Below are positions 1 through 10,174 of a DNA stretch of 64,000 nucleotides, one piece after another (within the stretch, counting starts at the first letter, position 1; each line of letters starts with the position of its first letter). The notes beneath the pieces were generated by a model. It had not been told where the DNA came from. It saw only the letters and a program-made list of their open reading frames with translations, and ran no database searches. This DNA is from Aureococcus anophagefferens (taxonomy: Eukaryota > Sar > Pelagophyceae > Pelagomonadales > Pelagomonadaceae). A program made the position numbers and the translations under genes. Location: assembly GCF_000186865.1 (NCBI RefSeq), contig NW_008705562.1, forward strand, positions 2,445,837-2,509,836, given 5' to 3'.

Positions 1-353
1 ACGACAACCAGGTCCTGATCGCGGAGGCCCACGGCGTCCCGCCGCTCGTCGATCTCCTGCGCGCCGGGAGCGTGGAGGACCAACGGCAGGCCGCGCGGGC
101 GCTGCACAACATCTCGTACAACAACGACGGCAACGCGATCGCGATCGCGGCGGCCGTCGGCCTCGACGCGCTCGTCCAGCTCGCGCGGAATGGCCGCATG
201 ACCTTAGGGCGCCGGCTCTCCTCCAACGTAGGCGGCCCCGCCAAGCGCAAGGCCGCGCTCGTCGTCGCCGCGCTGCTCGGCGGCTGCGTCCCGGACTCGG
301 CGCGGCGCCGAGTCCCGCGCGTCATCATGGCCGTCATCGGGTCCTACCTTTAA
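1..353 (+). CDS. Armadillo-repeat protein, C-terminal part (5' truncated by window edge)
   Basis: The frame is open from position 3 to the TAA at 351-353, so the gene begins before the window. The visible about 116 residues start with a textbook armadillo helix set (IAEAHGVPPLVDLL, then a helix ending RQAARALHNIS and a third around IAIAAAVGLDALVQLA). The tail is basic and then hydrophobic (AKRKAALVVAALLGG) and ends in a short helix. Armadillo repeats form a superhelical protein-binding surface. Nothing here shows the partner or cell compartment. Third codon positions are almost all G or C, as in the other genes of the window. The repeat assignment is firm; the specific function is unknown. 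Confidence 0.75.
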   Translation, partial: DNQVLIAEAHGVPPLVDLLRAGSVEDQRQAARALHNISYNNDGNAIAIAAAVGLDALVQLARNGRMTLGRRLSSNVGGPAKRKAALVVAALLGGCVPDSARRRVPRVIMAVIGSYL

Positions 354-376
354 GACCATGAGGCAGGCCCACTATT

Positions 377-1516
377 TTACTTCGTCTGAAACGAGTTCTT
401 CTGCGCCTGGGGCGCCCGGCGTGCGACGTCGGCGAGGCCCGCGACGTCGCCCGCGTCGAGTTTGACGTCCAGCGCGCCGAGGACGTCGCGGACCATGGCC
501 GGCGTCCGCGCGCCGACGAGCGGCAGCGGCGGCGGCTTCCCGGGCCCGCGCGCGTTGAGGCACCAGGCCAGGGCGACCTGGCCGACCGTGGCCTTGCGGT
601 CCGCGGCGACCTGCTCGAGGGCGTCGAGGAGGGGCGCGAGCTTCGGGAGCTGGGTTCTGAAGAGGAAGCCGCGGACGCCGCGCGGCAGTTTCGGGAGAGC
701 CGACGCGTCCGCGCCGCGGTCGCCGAAGCTGCGAGCCGCGTCGGCGCTGTAGCGGCCCGACAGGAGCCCCAGCGCCAGCGGCGAGTAGCCCACGGTCGTG
801 ACGCCCGCGGCGTCGGCGACGTCGAAGGACCCGTCCTCGAGCGGCGCGCGGCAGAGCAGCGAGAACTGCGTCTGGTGCGTCGCGACGCGCGCGCCCAAAC
901 CGTTGACGGCGTCGACGCCGCGGCCGAGGGCCCGGGGCCCTAAATTGCTCAGGCCGACGCCCGACGCGTAGCCGAGCTCGCAGCACTTGGCGAGGCCGCC
1001 GTAGACCGCGGGGTCCTGGATGCCGCCGAGGCCGTAGGTCTCCGCGGACCAGTGCTGCCCCACGAGCGCGACGCGCTCGGCGCCCAGGCGCTTCAACGAC
1101 TGCTCGCAGGCGCGCACGAAGTCGTCGGGCCGCAGGCGCCAGGGGTAGACCGCGAGCTTCGTGTGCACGTACGCGTCGGCGCCGCCGCCGGCGAAGCGGC
1201 CGAGCAGCAGCTCCGCGTTGCCCTCGATGTCGCCCGTGCCGTAGGAGTCGCCCGTGTCGAAGTAGCGCACGCCGCGGTCCCGCGCCAGGGACCACGCCGC
1301 CAGCAGCGCCTCGTCGCGCTCGGGGCTGTAGTCGTAGAGGAGCTTGTTGCCGGCCTGCCAGGTCCCGATGGCGAGCGGGACGTCGTACGTGAGCTCCTCG
1401 ACCTGGCCAAGAGACTTCGTCTTTTTTGGCGCCGTCTTCCACGGCAATTGCAGCTCGAGCGCCGCCGCGGAGGCTGCGAAAACGAGCGCGCGCGCACACA
1501 TGCTTCGCAGCACCAT
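377..1516 (-). CDS. Aldo/keto reductase, probably organelle or ER targeted
   Basis: A 379-residue protein of the NADPH-dependent aldo/keto reductase superfamily. The start at 1516 is the first ATG and gives a hydrophobic leader (residues about 5-25, ending in an Ala-rich stretch), so the enzyme is likely exported or imported into a plastid. Catalytic tetrad residues are visible: Asp and Tyr in YFDTGDSYG, Lys in HTKLAVYPWR, and His in VGQHWS. The SNLGPRALGRG segment fits the cofactor side and the C-terminal QVALAWCLNARG helix is typical of the family. It most resembles the plastid aldo/keto reductases of plants and algae. The substrate cannot be told from sequence. It is divergent from the unnamed gene starting near 1622. 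Confidence 0.85.
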   Translation of the reverse strand: MVLRSMCARALVFAASAAALELQLPWKTAPKKTKSLGQVEELTYDVPLAIGTWQAGNKLLYDYSPERDEALLAAWSLARDRGVRYFDTGDSYGTGDIEGNAELLLGRFAGGGADAYVHTKLAVYPWRLRPDDFVRACEQSLKRLGAERVALVGQHWSAETYGLGGIQDPAVYGGLAKCCELGYASGVGLSNLGPRALGRGVDAVNGLGARVATHQTQFSLLCRAPLEDGSFDVADAAGVTTVGYSPLALGLLSGRYSADAARSFGDRGADASALPKLPRGVRGFLFRTQLPKLAPLLDALEQVAADRKATVGQVALAWCLNARGPGKPPPLPLVGARTPAMVRDVLGALDVKLDAGDVAGLADVARRAPQAQKNSFQTK

Positions 1517-1621
1517 CGATGCGTGCGATAGGTGAAGCCGCCTTGCAGCCGTGTTGCCTTTGCCTATGGCCGTAGTGCTGAGCGGCTTGCAGGCTGAGTT
1601 ATGACCCTGGATTCCCTCTAA

Positions 1622-2320
1622 TCGATCGCAGCGCTGGCCGTCCTGCTGCTGCTGCCCGCCCTGTACCTCGGACTCGCGAAGGCGCGCACACCAGACGCGC
1701 CGCAAAAGAGATCCACATCGCCGACGAGCGAGGACCTGAAGCGCAAGCGCTTCGCCGAGTTCGAGGCGCGCGCCGAGGCGAAGCGCGCCGAGGCGGCCCG
1801 GAAGCAGGCCTACGACGTCGTCTCCCGCGACGGCGGCTTCATGATCGGCGCCGTCGGCGCGGTGCGCGTCGAGCGCTTCGACGCGCGGCGCAAGGGCGTG
1901 CTCCACTTCCACGACTTCAAGCTCTGCGGCATCTGGCTGTCGGCCTTCGTCGGCGGCGACGGCGCCGCCGTCGAGCGCGCGGCGCTCCCGACGCTGCTGG
2001 GCACGGCCGTCGACGCCGAACTCGTCGGCGAGGAGCGGACGCTCGAGGCCGCGATCACGGCCGTGGCGACGAACTCCGCCGACGGGTCCCACGGCCGGCT
2101 GCTGGCCCTGTACCGGCGCGCCCGCCGCGTCGCGGTTGAAGTATTTTTTCAGCGCGCGGTGACGACACCCTCGAAAACTACACTTGATCGCAGAGAGGCC
2201 CGCCGCGAGCTCCTCGCGGGGCTTTGCTGGCGAGAGACACGAAAGGAACCCGAGCGCGCCTCGGTCGACGAGAGAGAACCCAGCGCGCTCCGACAGCGCG
2301 CCGACGCCGCCCCGCCGCAG
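1622..2320 (+). CDS. Unknown protein with N-terminal membrane segment (5' and 3' ends unresolved)
   Basis: This frame is open from 1622 to 2485. A stop (TAA at 1619) lies directly upstream, so the start is probably in an upstream exon; a CTAAT branch-like motif followed by CAG at 1629-1631 would fit an acceptor. The visible protein begins with a hydrophobic segment (LAVLLLLPALYLGLA), then a charged Ala/Glu/Arg helix, then a compact domain containing GFMIGAVGAVRVERF and KGVLHFHDFKLCGIWLSAFVGG. GC-rich third positions support coding up to about 2130; beyond that the evidence fades. A possible intron donor is at 2321. I do not recognise the family. The end overlaps the 3' region of the convergent MINDY gene. 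Confidence 0.4.
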
Positions 2321-2402
2321 GTGACGCGCCTTGTGTTTTGTCTGTGTGTTGTTGTGCCCCCTCCTGTTGTACTAAGAATCTCGAACTTGAATCACAGCGG
2401 TT

Positions 2403-4268
2403 TTACAGGATGGGCTCGGAGTCGTTCCAGTCGATGCCCGCGTTGGGCCAGCGCGTCCGGACGACGACGTCGAGCGGCGGGATGAGCGCGGCGTCGTCGT
2501 CGACCGCGGGCGGCACGGGCCGGTGCGACTTGCCCGACGCGTCGTAGAGGCACGGGTCGACCGTGAGGCGCACGGGCCCGTCCTCCGTCGAGAGGCAGTC
2601 CCAGTAGGTCAGATCAAAAGGCCGGTCCGCGTCGCGGTCGAGCACCGCCGGGTCGTCGGAGAAGAGCACGGAGAAGTGCGACTCCGAGTAGACGATGAAG
2701 ATGGGCACGCGCGGGCTCTTGAGGAAGTCGCCCACGGCGAAGTAGCCCCGCGCCTCGTCGGCCGCGAGCAGGCCCACGCGGTCGCGGCGCGGCGCGCCCC
2801 GGAGCACGACGCCGTCGACGTCGCGGACGCCGTCGAACGTGTTCGAGTGCGCGCGTCCGAAGAGCAGCAGGTTGATGACCTCGAAGTTCGCGAAGCCCCG
2901 GCCGTCGATGAAGCAGCGGTCGCCGTCGTCGCCGTCGCCCCGCGCGCCGGCGACCGTGCGGCTCAGCACCGCGGACAGCAACAGCAGCACCGCGCCGGGG
3001 CCGTGCCGCGCCTCGTAGAGCCGCTGCACGGCCTGCGACGCCACGAGCCGCTCGAGCTCCTCCGGCGACGCGCAACACCGCAGCGAGAGGCGCTCCGTGA
3101 CGCCGTCGGGCCGCAACGCCGCCGCCGCGTCCGCCGCGCAGGGCTCGCGCGATAGGACGCAGAGCGTGGCGACGGGCGGCCCGCCGCGCTCCTCCGCGGC
3201 CGCGGCCGCGGCGCGCCAGAGCACGGTCACGAGGGCGGCGGCGACGGCCTTCGACCGCGCCTTGGCGTCCCAGGGCCGGGCGGAGCCGCCGTAGACGAGC
3301 TCGTCGAGGACGACGGCCTGGACCGCCGCGATGACGCCGCAGGGCCCGCCGTCGTGCTGCTCGAGGCCGTACTGGACCGCGCCGCCGTCCTCGACAAAAC
3401 ACAAGCCCTGCTTCCGCCAGGGCGCGGGCAGGATGCGGCCCGGGTCCCCCGTGAGCAGCGTGCGCAGCTCGCGGACCTCCGCGGCGGTGATGGCCCGCGG
3501 CGGCGGCGCCGCGGCCGGCGGGCCCCGCGGCGGCTCGTCGCGCGCCGGCGACGCCGACCGGCCGCCGCGGGCGCCGCGCCGCGACCGCTGGGACCGCCGC
3601 TCGCGCTTCGGCTGGCGCGTCGGGAAGAGCCGCGGCGACGAGTTCTCCGTGCCCGGCGCGGCCGCCGACGGCCGCCGCGCCGCGTCCGTCGTCGCCGACG
3701 AGTGCGTCGACCGCGCGGACCGCTCGCTCGCCGCGCTCCGGGCGCTCATGCAGGGCGGCTCGAGCTGGCGCAGGGCCACGGGCGCCTCGTCGACGAGCGA
3801 CGGCAGCTCGAGCGGCTGCGTCAGGCCGAGCGACCCGTCCTGCTTGCTCCGGCTCTGCCGCGGCCGCCGGCGCTCGCAGCGGCTCTCCTACGGGGTGGTC
3901 GCGATATATGCTCCAAAAAAGAAAAATCGGGGGACGCGGGGCGCGCGGACCGCCTCGGGCACCTCGCGCCACGTCGCGTCGTCGTCGGCCGCGAGCGACG
4001 CGAGCCACGGCGGCTTGACCTCCGACACCGGCGACGGCAGGGCCACGAGCGTCTCGTCGGCGACGTGCGCCGGGGGCGGCGACCGCGGGGACCGCGGCGC
4101 CGACACGGGCCGGGCCACGGACTCGTCGACGATGTTCGTCGGCACCGGGGACCGCGGCATGCGCTGGAGCCGCGAGCTCGGCCGCGTGTCCTCCTCGTCG
4201 AAGTCGTCCTCGTACTCGTCCTCGTCCAGGTCCCCCTCGAAGTCCGCGCTGTACTCGTCGTCCGACAT
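2403..4268 (-). CDS. MINDY-3/4-type deubiquitinase with acidic N-terminus (one intron)
   Basis: Two blocks in the same reading frame are separated by an in-frame TAG at 3890-3888. A phase-0 intron ending at CAG (3842-3840) with a donor at 3962, 3950 or 3935 joins them and removes the stop; the T-rich tract near 3915-3930 fits the acceptor side. The joined protein is about 580 residues. Residues 1-30 are very acidic (DEDEYEDDFDEED), followed by Pro/Ser/Arg-rich sequence and then the catalytic domain. The domain carries QHDGGPCGVIAAVQA with the nucleophile Cys, SHFSVLF with the catalytic His, and YWDCL, which are the MINDY-3/MINDY-4 signatures. This family cleaves Lys48-linked ubiquitin chains. 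The intron donor is not settled, and two separate genes remain possible. Confidence 0.75.
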
Positions 4269-4415
4269 GGCGACGGCGTTAGGGCTGCCCTCGGGCGCTG
4301 CCCATAGGCAAGCCCGGCGGCGTTCGCGCCCGCCACCGAGCAGGGCACCGTCGGCCTTCCCGTCAGCTGCAACACGATGGTCGCTGCAGCCCCGGGCTCG
4401 ATGGACGCGCTCTGA

Positions 4416-5528
4416 ATGCGCGCCGCGCTCCTCCTCGTCGCGCTGCGCGCCTGCGGCGGCCGGCGCGACGCCGACGACTTCGAGATCGAAACGCCGCACC
4501 ACAGCTTCTTCGTCAACGAGCTGTCCCAGGGCTGGGGCTGCCGCGGCGTCGTCGACGCGGCCGTCGTCGTCACGCGGCGCCACGACGGCGAGGACTACGT
4601 CCTCCGGAGCTGCGACTACCCCGTGCAGGCCATCCAGTTCCTCTGCAGCGGCATGGGCGGCCCGGCCTTCGACACGGCCGTCGCCGCGGTGGACCGCTTC
4701 GGCCGGATCACGGAGCGCAAGGCGGACTTCCGGCGCACGGGCGCGCCGAGCGTCGACTGCGGGCGGCGCTGGCTGCGGGCCCTCGCGGACTACGACCAGC
4801 TCGACGACCGCGACCGGCGCCGCGCGGCGGCGACGCTCGCGGCGCTCGAGCGCCTCGCCGGCGACGCCGCGCGGTCCGCGACGGACGCGCTGCGCATGCC
4901 GCCCGTGGACCACACGGCGCTGCACTGGCCCCTGGCCTGGCTCGTCGACGACCTCGCGGAGAGCTTCGGCCACCGGCCGCTCCGCGCGCTAGAGGTCGGC
5001 TCGCTCGAGGGCCGGACCGCGCGCCTCTGGCGGGCGCTGCTGCCCGCGGGGTCGACGCTCCGCTGCGTCGACGCGGCCTTCGCGCCGGCCTTCGAGGCCA
5101 ACGTGGTGGATCTGCGGGCGAGCGGCTTCCTCGAAACGACGGAGGCGCGCTCCGCGGACGCGCTCCGGGGCCTCGACGCGGGCGCGTACGACTTCGTCTT
5201 CCTCGACGGCGCGACGGGCGCGCCGGAGGTGCTCCAGGACCTCGTGCTCGCGGACGTGCTGCTCGCCGTCGGCGGCCTGCTCCTCGTCGACGACGTCGGC
5301 TTCCCGGGCGTCGCGGCGGCCGCCAAGGCGTTCTACGACGTCAACGGCGCGCGGTACCGCGTCATCCTCTGCTTCGCCCAGCTCGCGCTCGTCAAGGAGG
5401 CCGCCGCCGGCGGCGACGGCGAGGACTGGCGCCTGCGGCGGGGCTTCGGGCCGGGCATCGTCGTGAACCGGCGCCGCGCGCTCGCGACGGTCGCGCCGAC
5501 CGCGCTGCCCGAGGGTAACCTGGACTAG
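4416..5528 (+). CDS. Secretory or plastid-targeted protein with class I methyltransferase-like domain
   Basis: A 370-residue protein with a short signal peptide (MRAALLLVALRACGG). Residues about 190-330 hold a Rossmann-like SAM-methyltransferase fold: ALEVGSLEGRTARLW is the glycine-rich motif I, STLRCVDAAF the acidic end of strand 2, YDFVFLDGA motif IV, and GGLLLVDDVGF the following strand. The order resembles methyltransferase families that modify small molecules or sugars (Methyltransf_24-like). The N-terminal part (about 20-185) contains a Cys-rich region around GWGCRGVVDAAVVV and is not recognised. The ATG lies 147 bp from the divergent MINDY start, so they may share a promoter. The substrate is unknown. 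Confidence 0.65.
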   Translation: MRAALLLVALRACGGRRDADDFEIETPHHSFFVNELSQGWGCRGVVDAAVVVTRRHDGEDYVLRSCDYPVQAIQFLCSGMGGPAFDTAVAAVDRFGRITERKADFRRTGAPSVDCGRRWLRALADYDQLDDRDRRRAAATLAALERLAGDAARSATDALRMPPVDHTALHWPLAWLVDDLAESFGHRPLRALEVGSLEGRTARLWRALLPAGSTLRCVDAAFAPAFEANVVDLRASGFLETTEARSADALRGLDAGAYDFVFLDGATGAPEVLQDLVLADVLLAVGGLLLVDDVGFPGVAAAAKAFYDVNGARYRVILCFAQLALVKEAAAGGDGEDWRLRRGFGPGIVVNRRRALATVAPTALPEGNLD

Positions 5529-5546
5529 TCGCACGATTCACATTCA

Positions 5547-6158
5547 TTACACCATGGTCCGCCGCCGGACGAGCTTCGCCGTCGGCGGCAGGACCTCGGG
5601 CTCGGGCCGGCCCGTGGCCTCGGCCGGGTGGGGCATCATGCAGAGCGAGAGGTACGTGTCCCAGAAGTAGGACACGCCGTTGGCGACGGCGACGCGGTAC
5701 CGGAGCGGCACGACGGCCTGCTGGAAGACCTGGACGGGCGCCCAGACGTAGACGGAGCTGACCCACGTCGAGTAGAGCTCGTCGCGGAGCTTGCGCTCGA
5801 TCTGCGACAGCGTCGCGCCGTTCGACAGCGCGCAGAGGCCGAACATGGAGCCGATCATCAAGGGACCCTGGAGCACCTGGTCCGCGACGAGCTTGACGCC
5901 GACGGCGCGGACCGACCGGCCGGGCACGAGGCGGTCCATGACGATGAACCAGCGCGTCAGCAGCGGGCCGACCCAAAAGCCGCCGACGCTCGCGAACTTC
6001 AGGGCGCGCGCCGCGCGGTCCGCCGGCGCCGCGCCCGTGTCGCCCTCGAGGGCCTGGGCCGTGCAGTCGCTGCAGAAGTAGGTCGCGAAGGTCTGGGTCG
6101 CGCGCGTCGTGTAGGGGTGGCTCGCGAGCCGCGCGTTGTACCAGGCCAGTAATGACAT
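5547..6158 (-). CDS. Mpv17/PMP22 family membrane protein (first of two in the window)
   Basis: Starting at the ATG at 6158 gives 203 residues, the usual Mpv17/PMP22 size. The reading frame continues upstream without matching the family, so I prefer this start. The protein opens with LAWYNARLASHPYTTRATQT, the conserved N-terminus of the family, and has further family features in FWVGPLLTRWFIVMDRLVP, KLVADQVLQGPLMIGSMF and YVWAPVQVFQQAVVPLRYRV, followed by a SYFWDTYLS segment. Four membrane segments are expected. Family members sit in peroxisomal, mitochondrial or plastid membranes and affect metabolite or reactive-oxygen balance. The gene is convergent with the methyltransferase-like gene, with only 18 bp between stops. 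Confidence 0.88.
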   Translation of the reverse strand: MSLLAWYNARLASHPYTTRATQTFATYFCSDCTAQALEGDTGAAPADRAARALKFASVGGFWVGPLLTRWFIVMDRLVPGRSVRAVGVKLVADQVLQGPLMIGSMFGLCALSNGATLSQIERKLRDELYSTWVSSVYVWAPVQVFQQAVVPLRYRVAVANGVSYFWDTYLSLCMMPHPAEATGRPEPEVLPPTAKLVRRRTMV

Positions 6159-6447
6159 TTGCGGTGCTGCTCGAAGCGCCGCAGCGCGAGACCGATGTGG
6201 GCTTCGCAAGAGGGGCCGCCTGCAAGTCGCACGTCGTACAGTAGGTGCGTAGAGACGACGTTTAGGACTGGGACGACGCCATCGTCCCGGGCGCGCTGGC
6301 GGCAAAATCTACCTCATCATTTCAGCGAGCTGTTAATTTTACCCTCGAATCGCGTCGAGGCCGCGCCTATCTCAGACACCACGAGCGAGCATGCACCAGC
6401 GAAGAAGAAAAAGCAACAACAAAACCACACATTACACAACAAGCCGG

Positions 6448-7275
6448 TCACACGGGGCACAGCTGCATCTGAAGAAAAAAGTCCCACCAGACCATCTCGC
6501 ACTCGCCCTTCTTGTCCGGCGCCTGCCAGGGCTTGGGCGCGGAGCTGAAGTGGAGGATCTTGATGGGCTTGACGGCCTCCCAGTAGCCCGGCGCCGCCCG
6601 CGTCATCCAGTGCATCGTGCGCTGCGCGTTGCACGCGAAGGGCAGCCGCGCGAGCCGCGCGTCCCCGCCGCCGTGCCAGGCCGGGAAGGCGGCGTTGAGG
6701 AAGCCCGTGTCGCCGCCGTCGTAGGACGGCGCCGTCGGCGCGAGGGCCACGAGGCGCTCGTAGGTCGCGCGGTCCGGCCGGAGGAGCAGCACGCCCGCGT
6801 TGAAGCGGTCCGGTGGGAAGACGTCCGGCGCGGCCGCGAGGTCGCAGTCGATGTCGAAGAGGTGGTCCACGTTCTCGCAGACGACGGCGTCGACGTCGAC
6901 GTAGAGCACGACGTCGAAGTCGTCGAGGGCCCAGACCTGGAGCTTCGTGTAGCCCGAGTCGGCCCAGCACTTGCCCGCCTGGTCGGGCCGCGCCGCGTGC
7001 GGGCTCGCGATGGGCGCGACCTCGCGCACGTCCGCGCCGCGCCGCGCCAGCTTCGACCGCGCGCGGGCGCTCACGGCGGGCGTGACGAGCACGACGCGCG
7101 GGCGCGTCGTGCCGGACGCGCGGAGGCTGTGGAGGAGGACCTCCGCGCCGGGCAGGTAGTCGTCGTTCGTGAGCAGCGACGCGTAGGCCTCGCGCCGCGG
7201 CGCCGCCGCCACGGCCGCCGACATCCGGCCTGCGTTTTCGGGAACGCGGGGTCGTGCGCGGGGCGCGAGGCGCAT
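6448..7275 (-). CDS. Family 8 glycosyltransferase (glycogenin-like)
   Basis: A 275-residue protein, starting at the ATG at 7275 or alternatively at 7224. It carries the GT8 layout: AYASLLTNDDYLPGAEVLLHSL at the N-terminus, then KLQVWALDDFDVVLYVDVDAVV with the metal-binding DxD, NAGVLLLRPD, GGDTGFLNAAFP and KILHFS near the end, where the His also binds metal. GT8 enzymes of this type transfer glucose or related sugars from nucleotide sugars; glycogenin primes storage glucan, and other members make wall or mucilage glycans. No membrane anchor is visible, which suggests a cytosolic enzyme. Laminarin-type storage in this algal group makes a primer role attractive, but that is inference. Confidence 0.85.
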   Translation of the reverse strand: MRLAPRARPRVPENAGRMSAAVAAAPRREAYASLLTNDDYLPGAEVLLHSLRASGTTRPRVVLVTPAVSARARSKLARRGADVREVAPIASPHAARPDQAGKCWADSGYTKLQVWALDDFDVVLYVDVDAVVCENVDHLFDIDCDLAAAPDVFPPDRFNAGVLLLRPDRATYERLVALAPTAPSYDGGDTGFLNAAFPAWHGGGDARLARLPFACNAQRTMHWMTRAAPGYWEAVKPIKILHFSSAPKPWQAPDKKGECEMVWWDFFLQMQLCPV

Positions 7276-7510
7276 GCCCTGAAGGCGCTCTCTCTTTTCC
7301 GGGTTCGGCTCAGTTCAAGGATGACTAGCAGTCTCGATCACTATTTTTCAGAGAGATTCCCATTGTGCGATACGTATCATCAGCGCCGCGCGGTCGAGGG
7401 AGGAGGGAGGACGCGGGTGCGCACCTAGGGCGCCAGACACTCGGCGAGCTTTTGTGGAGATGAGTGCAACCATTGGTGCTTGAGAAGTTCAACATCCGCC
7501 GAAAGTTTTA

Positions 7511-8386
7511 TCACCCCGGGTCCGCGAAGGCGAAGACGACGGAGATGCGCTCGGGCTGCCGCGGGATGGGCGTCTCGAGCGTGCCGAAGAAGTCGAAGAG
7601 CGCTTCGTCGCGCGCGTCGCCGGCGTCGACGCCGCGTTCCCGGAGCTCGGCCGCGGAGACGCCGAGGCGGATGCCGTGGTTGAGCGTGTCGCGCGCGGGG
7701 CCGTACATGTGGACCATGGTGTTGGCGCGGACGAGCGCGTCGACGTCGCCCGCGTCCCAGGAGTGGACCGCGACGCGTCTCTGGTCCGCGGCCGTCGAGT
7801 CCGGCGGGCCCACCGACGACAGCGTCAGCACCGTGTCCGACAGGAGCCCGACGATGCACACGTTCGGCCCGTCCTTGGGCGGGTCGACGTGGGCGTCCAG
7901 GCGGAAGAACGACGAGTGCCGCCCGTTGATCGTCACGTCGCGGAGCGCGCCGACCGCGAGACCCGCGGCCGCGCGGTCCGCGAGGCGCCGCAGCGGCTCC
8001 GGCAGGCGCGCCGCGTCGAAGTCGTCCCCGTAGCCCCAGGGCGCGATGGGCTGGTCCGCGCACTCGTAGCGGCCCGTGACGCGGAGCATGTTCACGGGCG
8101 GCGCGGCGGCGCCGAGGTGCGCCATCTGCTTCCGGTAGAAGCGCAGGTGCCGCGGGTTCAGCGCGTGCGACCGGCCGAACTCTTCCAGCAGCGCGCGCGC
8201 GCAGGTCACGACCTCGCGCGCCTCGCTCGCGGCCACAAAGTCCGGGAAGACGCGCAGGCCGGGGTTGCGCGCCGCGTCGACGTGCGCGCCGCTGCCGACG
8301 AAGCGCAGGTGGCAGCGGTCCACGTCGTTGAAGTCGCGGTGGTGACTTTGCGCGGTGCGGCCCAAGCTTTTGAGCAGCGAGGCCAT
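7511..8386 (-). CDS. 2-oxoglutarate/Fe(II) dioxygenase, AlkB-like
   Basis: The ATG at 8386 gives 291 residues; the frame is open a further 27 codons. The iron ligands are seen as HVD in RLDAHVDPP and a later His in LNHGIRLG, and the 2-oxoglutarate-binding Arg is probably in QPERISVVFAFADP at the C-terminus. The core sequence NVCIVGLLSDTVLTLSS between them fits the double-stranded beta-helix of the AlkB superfamily. The N-terminal segment (LLKSLGRTAQSHHR) is basic and could be a mitochondrial leader. AlkB relatives demethylate nucleic acids or hydroxylate proteins; the substrate cannot be assigned. The stop is directly followed by AT-richer sequence. Confidence 0.7.
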   Translation of the reverse strand: MASLLKSLGRTAQSHHRDFNDVDRCHLRFVGSGAHVDAARNPGLRVFPDFVAASEAREVVTCARALLEEFGRSHALNPRHLRFYRKQMAHLGAAAPPVNMLRVTGRYECADQPIAPWGYGDDFDAARLPEPLRRLADRAAAGLAVGALRDVTINGRHSSFFRLDAHVDPPKDGPNVCIVGLLSDTVLTLSSVGPPDSTAADQRRVAVHSWDAGDVDALVRANTMVHMYGPARDTLNHGIRLGVSAAELRERGVDAGDARDEALFDFFGTLETPIPRQPERISVVFAFADPG

Positions 8387-8469
8387 GCTGCCGCGGCAGA
8401 GGTCAGGGGACAGCTCACCCCTCGATCTCTGTGCTCTTTGACGACATCTTGACGACGTTGCAGTCATTT

Positions 8470-8897
8470 TTCCGTAATCTCATCGCATGCGCCCGCGCAA
8501 CGCCACACAAGCAACCCGGGCGTTTTGGCTTTTCTTAGGTTGGTGACTTTCGAAACGAGGGCGCAAAACAGGCCCTCGGCCGCGAAGGTGCCGCTCTTCC
8601 AGCGAGCGGCGGCGGGGGCGGCGACGGGTCGTCACGTGAGCGAAAGGCGAGCTGGTTCGGGTCGCGCGCAAGCGTTGTTGGGGGTCTAGGCTGCTGCGCA
8701 GCGGGATCCGGTTCCGGTGGTTCGTGGTTGCGAGATGGGACGAGCTTCGGTGGTGAGTCGGCGGCGGCCCTCGCGAGGCGCGAGGGGGCCCGCGGCGGTG
8801 TCCGACGCCGCGGGAGATGGTGGGAAGTCATTTTGGTCTTCTTGGTGGTTCTGGTGGTGGTCGCGAGACTCTAAACTGTCGGCGGTCGTAGCAGTGG
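8470..8897. other. Intergenic, no supported gene
   Basis: About 430 bp between the AlkB-like start and the CCT-gene stop. Several frames stay open because of base composition, but none shows the third-position GC pattern or a recognisable motif. It should hold the AlkB promoter and the CCT-gene 3' end. Confidence 0.5.
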
Positions 8898-10174
8898 CTA
8901 GACGCAGCTGACGAGCTCGCGGAGGAGGTCCTCGTCCTCCTTCTTGACGAAGCGGCCCTTGACGCGCATGCGCGAGTCGGCGAAGTTCTTGCGGACGTCG
9001 TACTTGACCTTCTTGGTCCAGACGCGGCGCTCGCGCTTCTTGAGGAACGCGGCGATGCGGACCTTCCGGGCCTCGGGCGAGTACGCGCCGACGTAGCCCT
9101 GGTACTTGGGGCCCGGCACGGGCGCGGCGCCGTCGGCCGCCGGCGCCGCCGCCGCGGCGGCGGCCGCCGCCGCCGCGGGGAGCGCCGCGGGCTCGGCCTT
9201 GGCCTCGGGCATGGGCACGGGCTCGCCGACGGGCTCGCCGAGGCCGCCGATGCCCTCGAAGTCGCCGACGCGGAAGGACGCGAAGCGCGCGTCGCCCCCC
9301 TCGGGCGCGTCGAGGCCCTCGAGGCCCGCGTCCGGCGCGTCGAAGGCGAACTCCGAGTCCGGCGGCGCCGCGTCCGCGTCGCCGTCCTCGGCGCCCGGCT
9401 CGACCTTGACGTGCTTCGACGCGTGGGCGGGCCGGTCGTCGGGCCCCGCCGGGCGCTTCAGGCTCGGCTCGTCGCCGACGCGGGGCACGGCGACCTTGTC
9501 GAGCGACGGCGGCGCCGCGGCCGGCGCCTTCGGCGAGACCTCGGGCGTCACGGGCACGTAGTCCATGTTCCAGTCGCCCGGGAGCATGCGCGGCGCGCAG
9601 GAGAAGGACGCGTCGGGGCTCACGGTCATGGTGTAGGGCCGCTCGACCGCGACCTTGTCGAAGCTGAAGGGGTGGCTGTCGAAGGCGTCGCGCGCGACGG
9701 CGCGGTGGACGACGCGGTCGTCGTCGTCGAAGGAGCCCGACGCGTCGTTGATGAAGCCCTCCTCGCCGAAGTGGACGAGCAGCTCCCGCGGCACGTCGCC
9801 CCGCGGCAGCTCGATGCTCGGCCGCTGCGGCCGCGGCGGCGCCGCGGCGCGCGCGCCGTCCGCGAGCGGGAAGCCCTCGACGGGGAAGAACCTGCGACGG
9901 GCGCGGTGCGCCCCTCGCCGGCGTGCATCTCGGCGCACCCCCGGGCCGACGATTGCCCCGCGCCGTCGCGGCGCGCGCGCGCGCGCGGGACGTTCCCGGA
10001 ACCGCCCGGACGCGGGAAAACGCGCGCGTCGAACGGCGCGCCCACGAGCTGGTCCGGCGCCATGCGGCCGCCCTTGGGGTCGGCGAAGTCGTAGGAGTCG
10101 AGGAAGGGGCCCGCGGGGAAGCCCGCGGGACGCGCGGGCATGGCCATCGCGAAGGACGGGGCTTGCGATGCCAT
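8898..10174 (-). CDS. CCT-domain transcriptional regulator (one 47-nt intron)
   Basis: Exon 1 runs 10174-9939 and exon 2 runs 9891-8898; the intron 9938-9892 is GT-AG and its phase joins the two frames exactly, giving about 409 residues. The C-terminus is a CCT domain (about residues 345-400): AYSPEARKVRIAAFLKKRER followed by KVKYDVRKNFADSRMRVKGR, the DNA-contacting and NF-Y-binding motif of CONSTANS, CO-like and TOC1 proteins. The N-terminus has a FLDSYDFADPKGGRM motif, the middle is acidic with VPVTPEVSPKAP and a run of 11 Ala, typical of activation or disordered regions. No B-box or response-regulator domain is visible. It probably controls light- or clock-linked transcription in the nucleus. 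The first exon's low-complexity end makes the donor slightly uncertain. Confidence 0.82.
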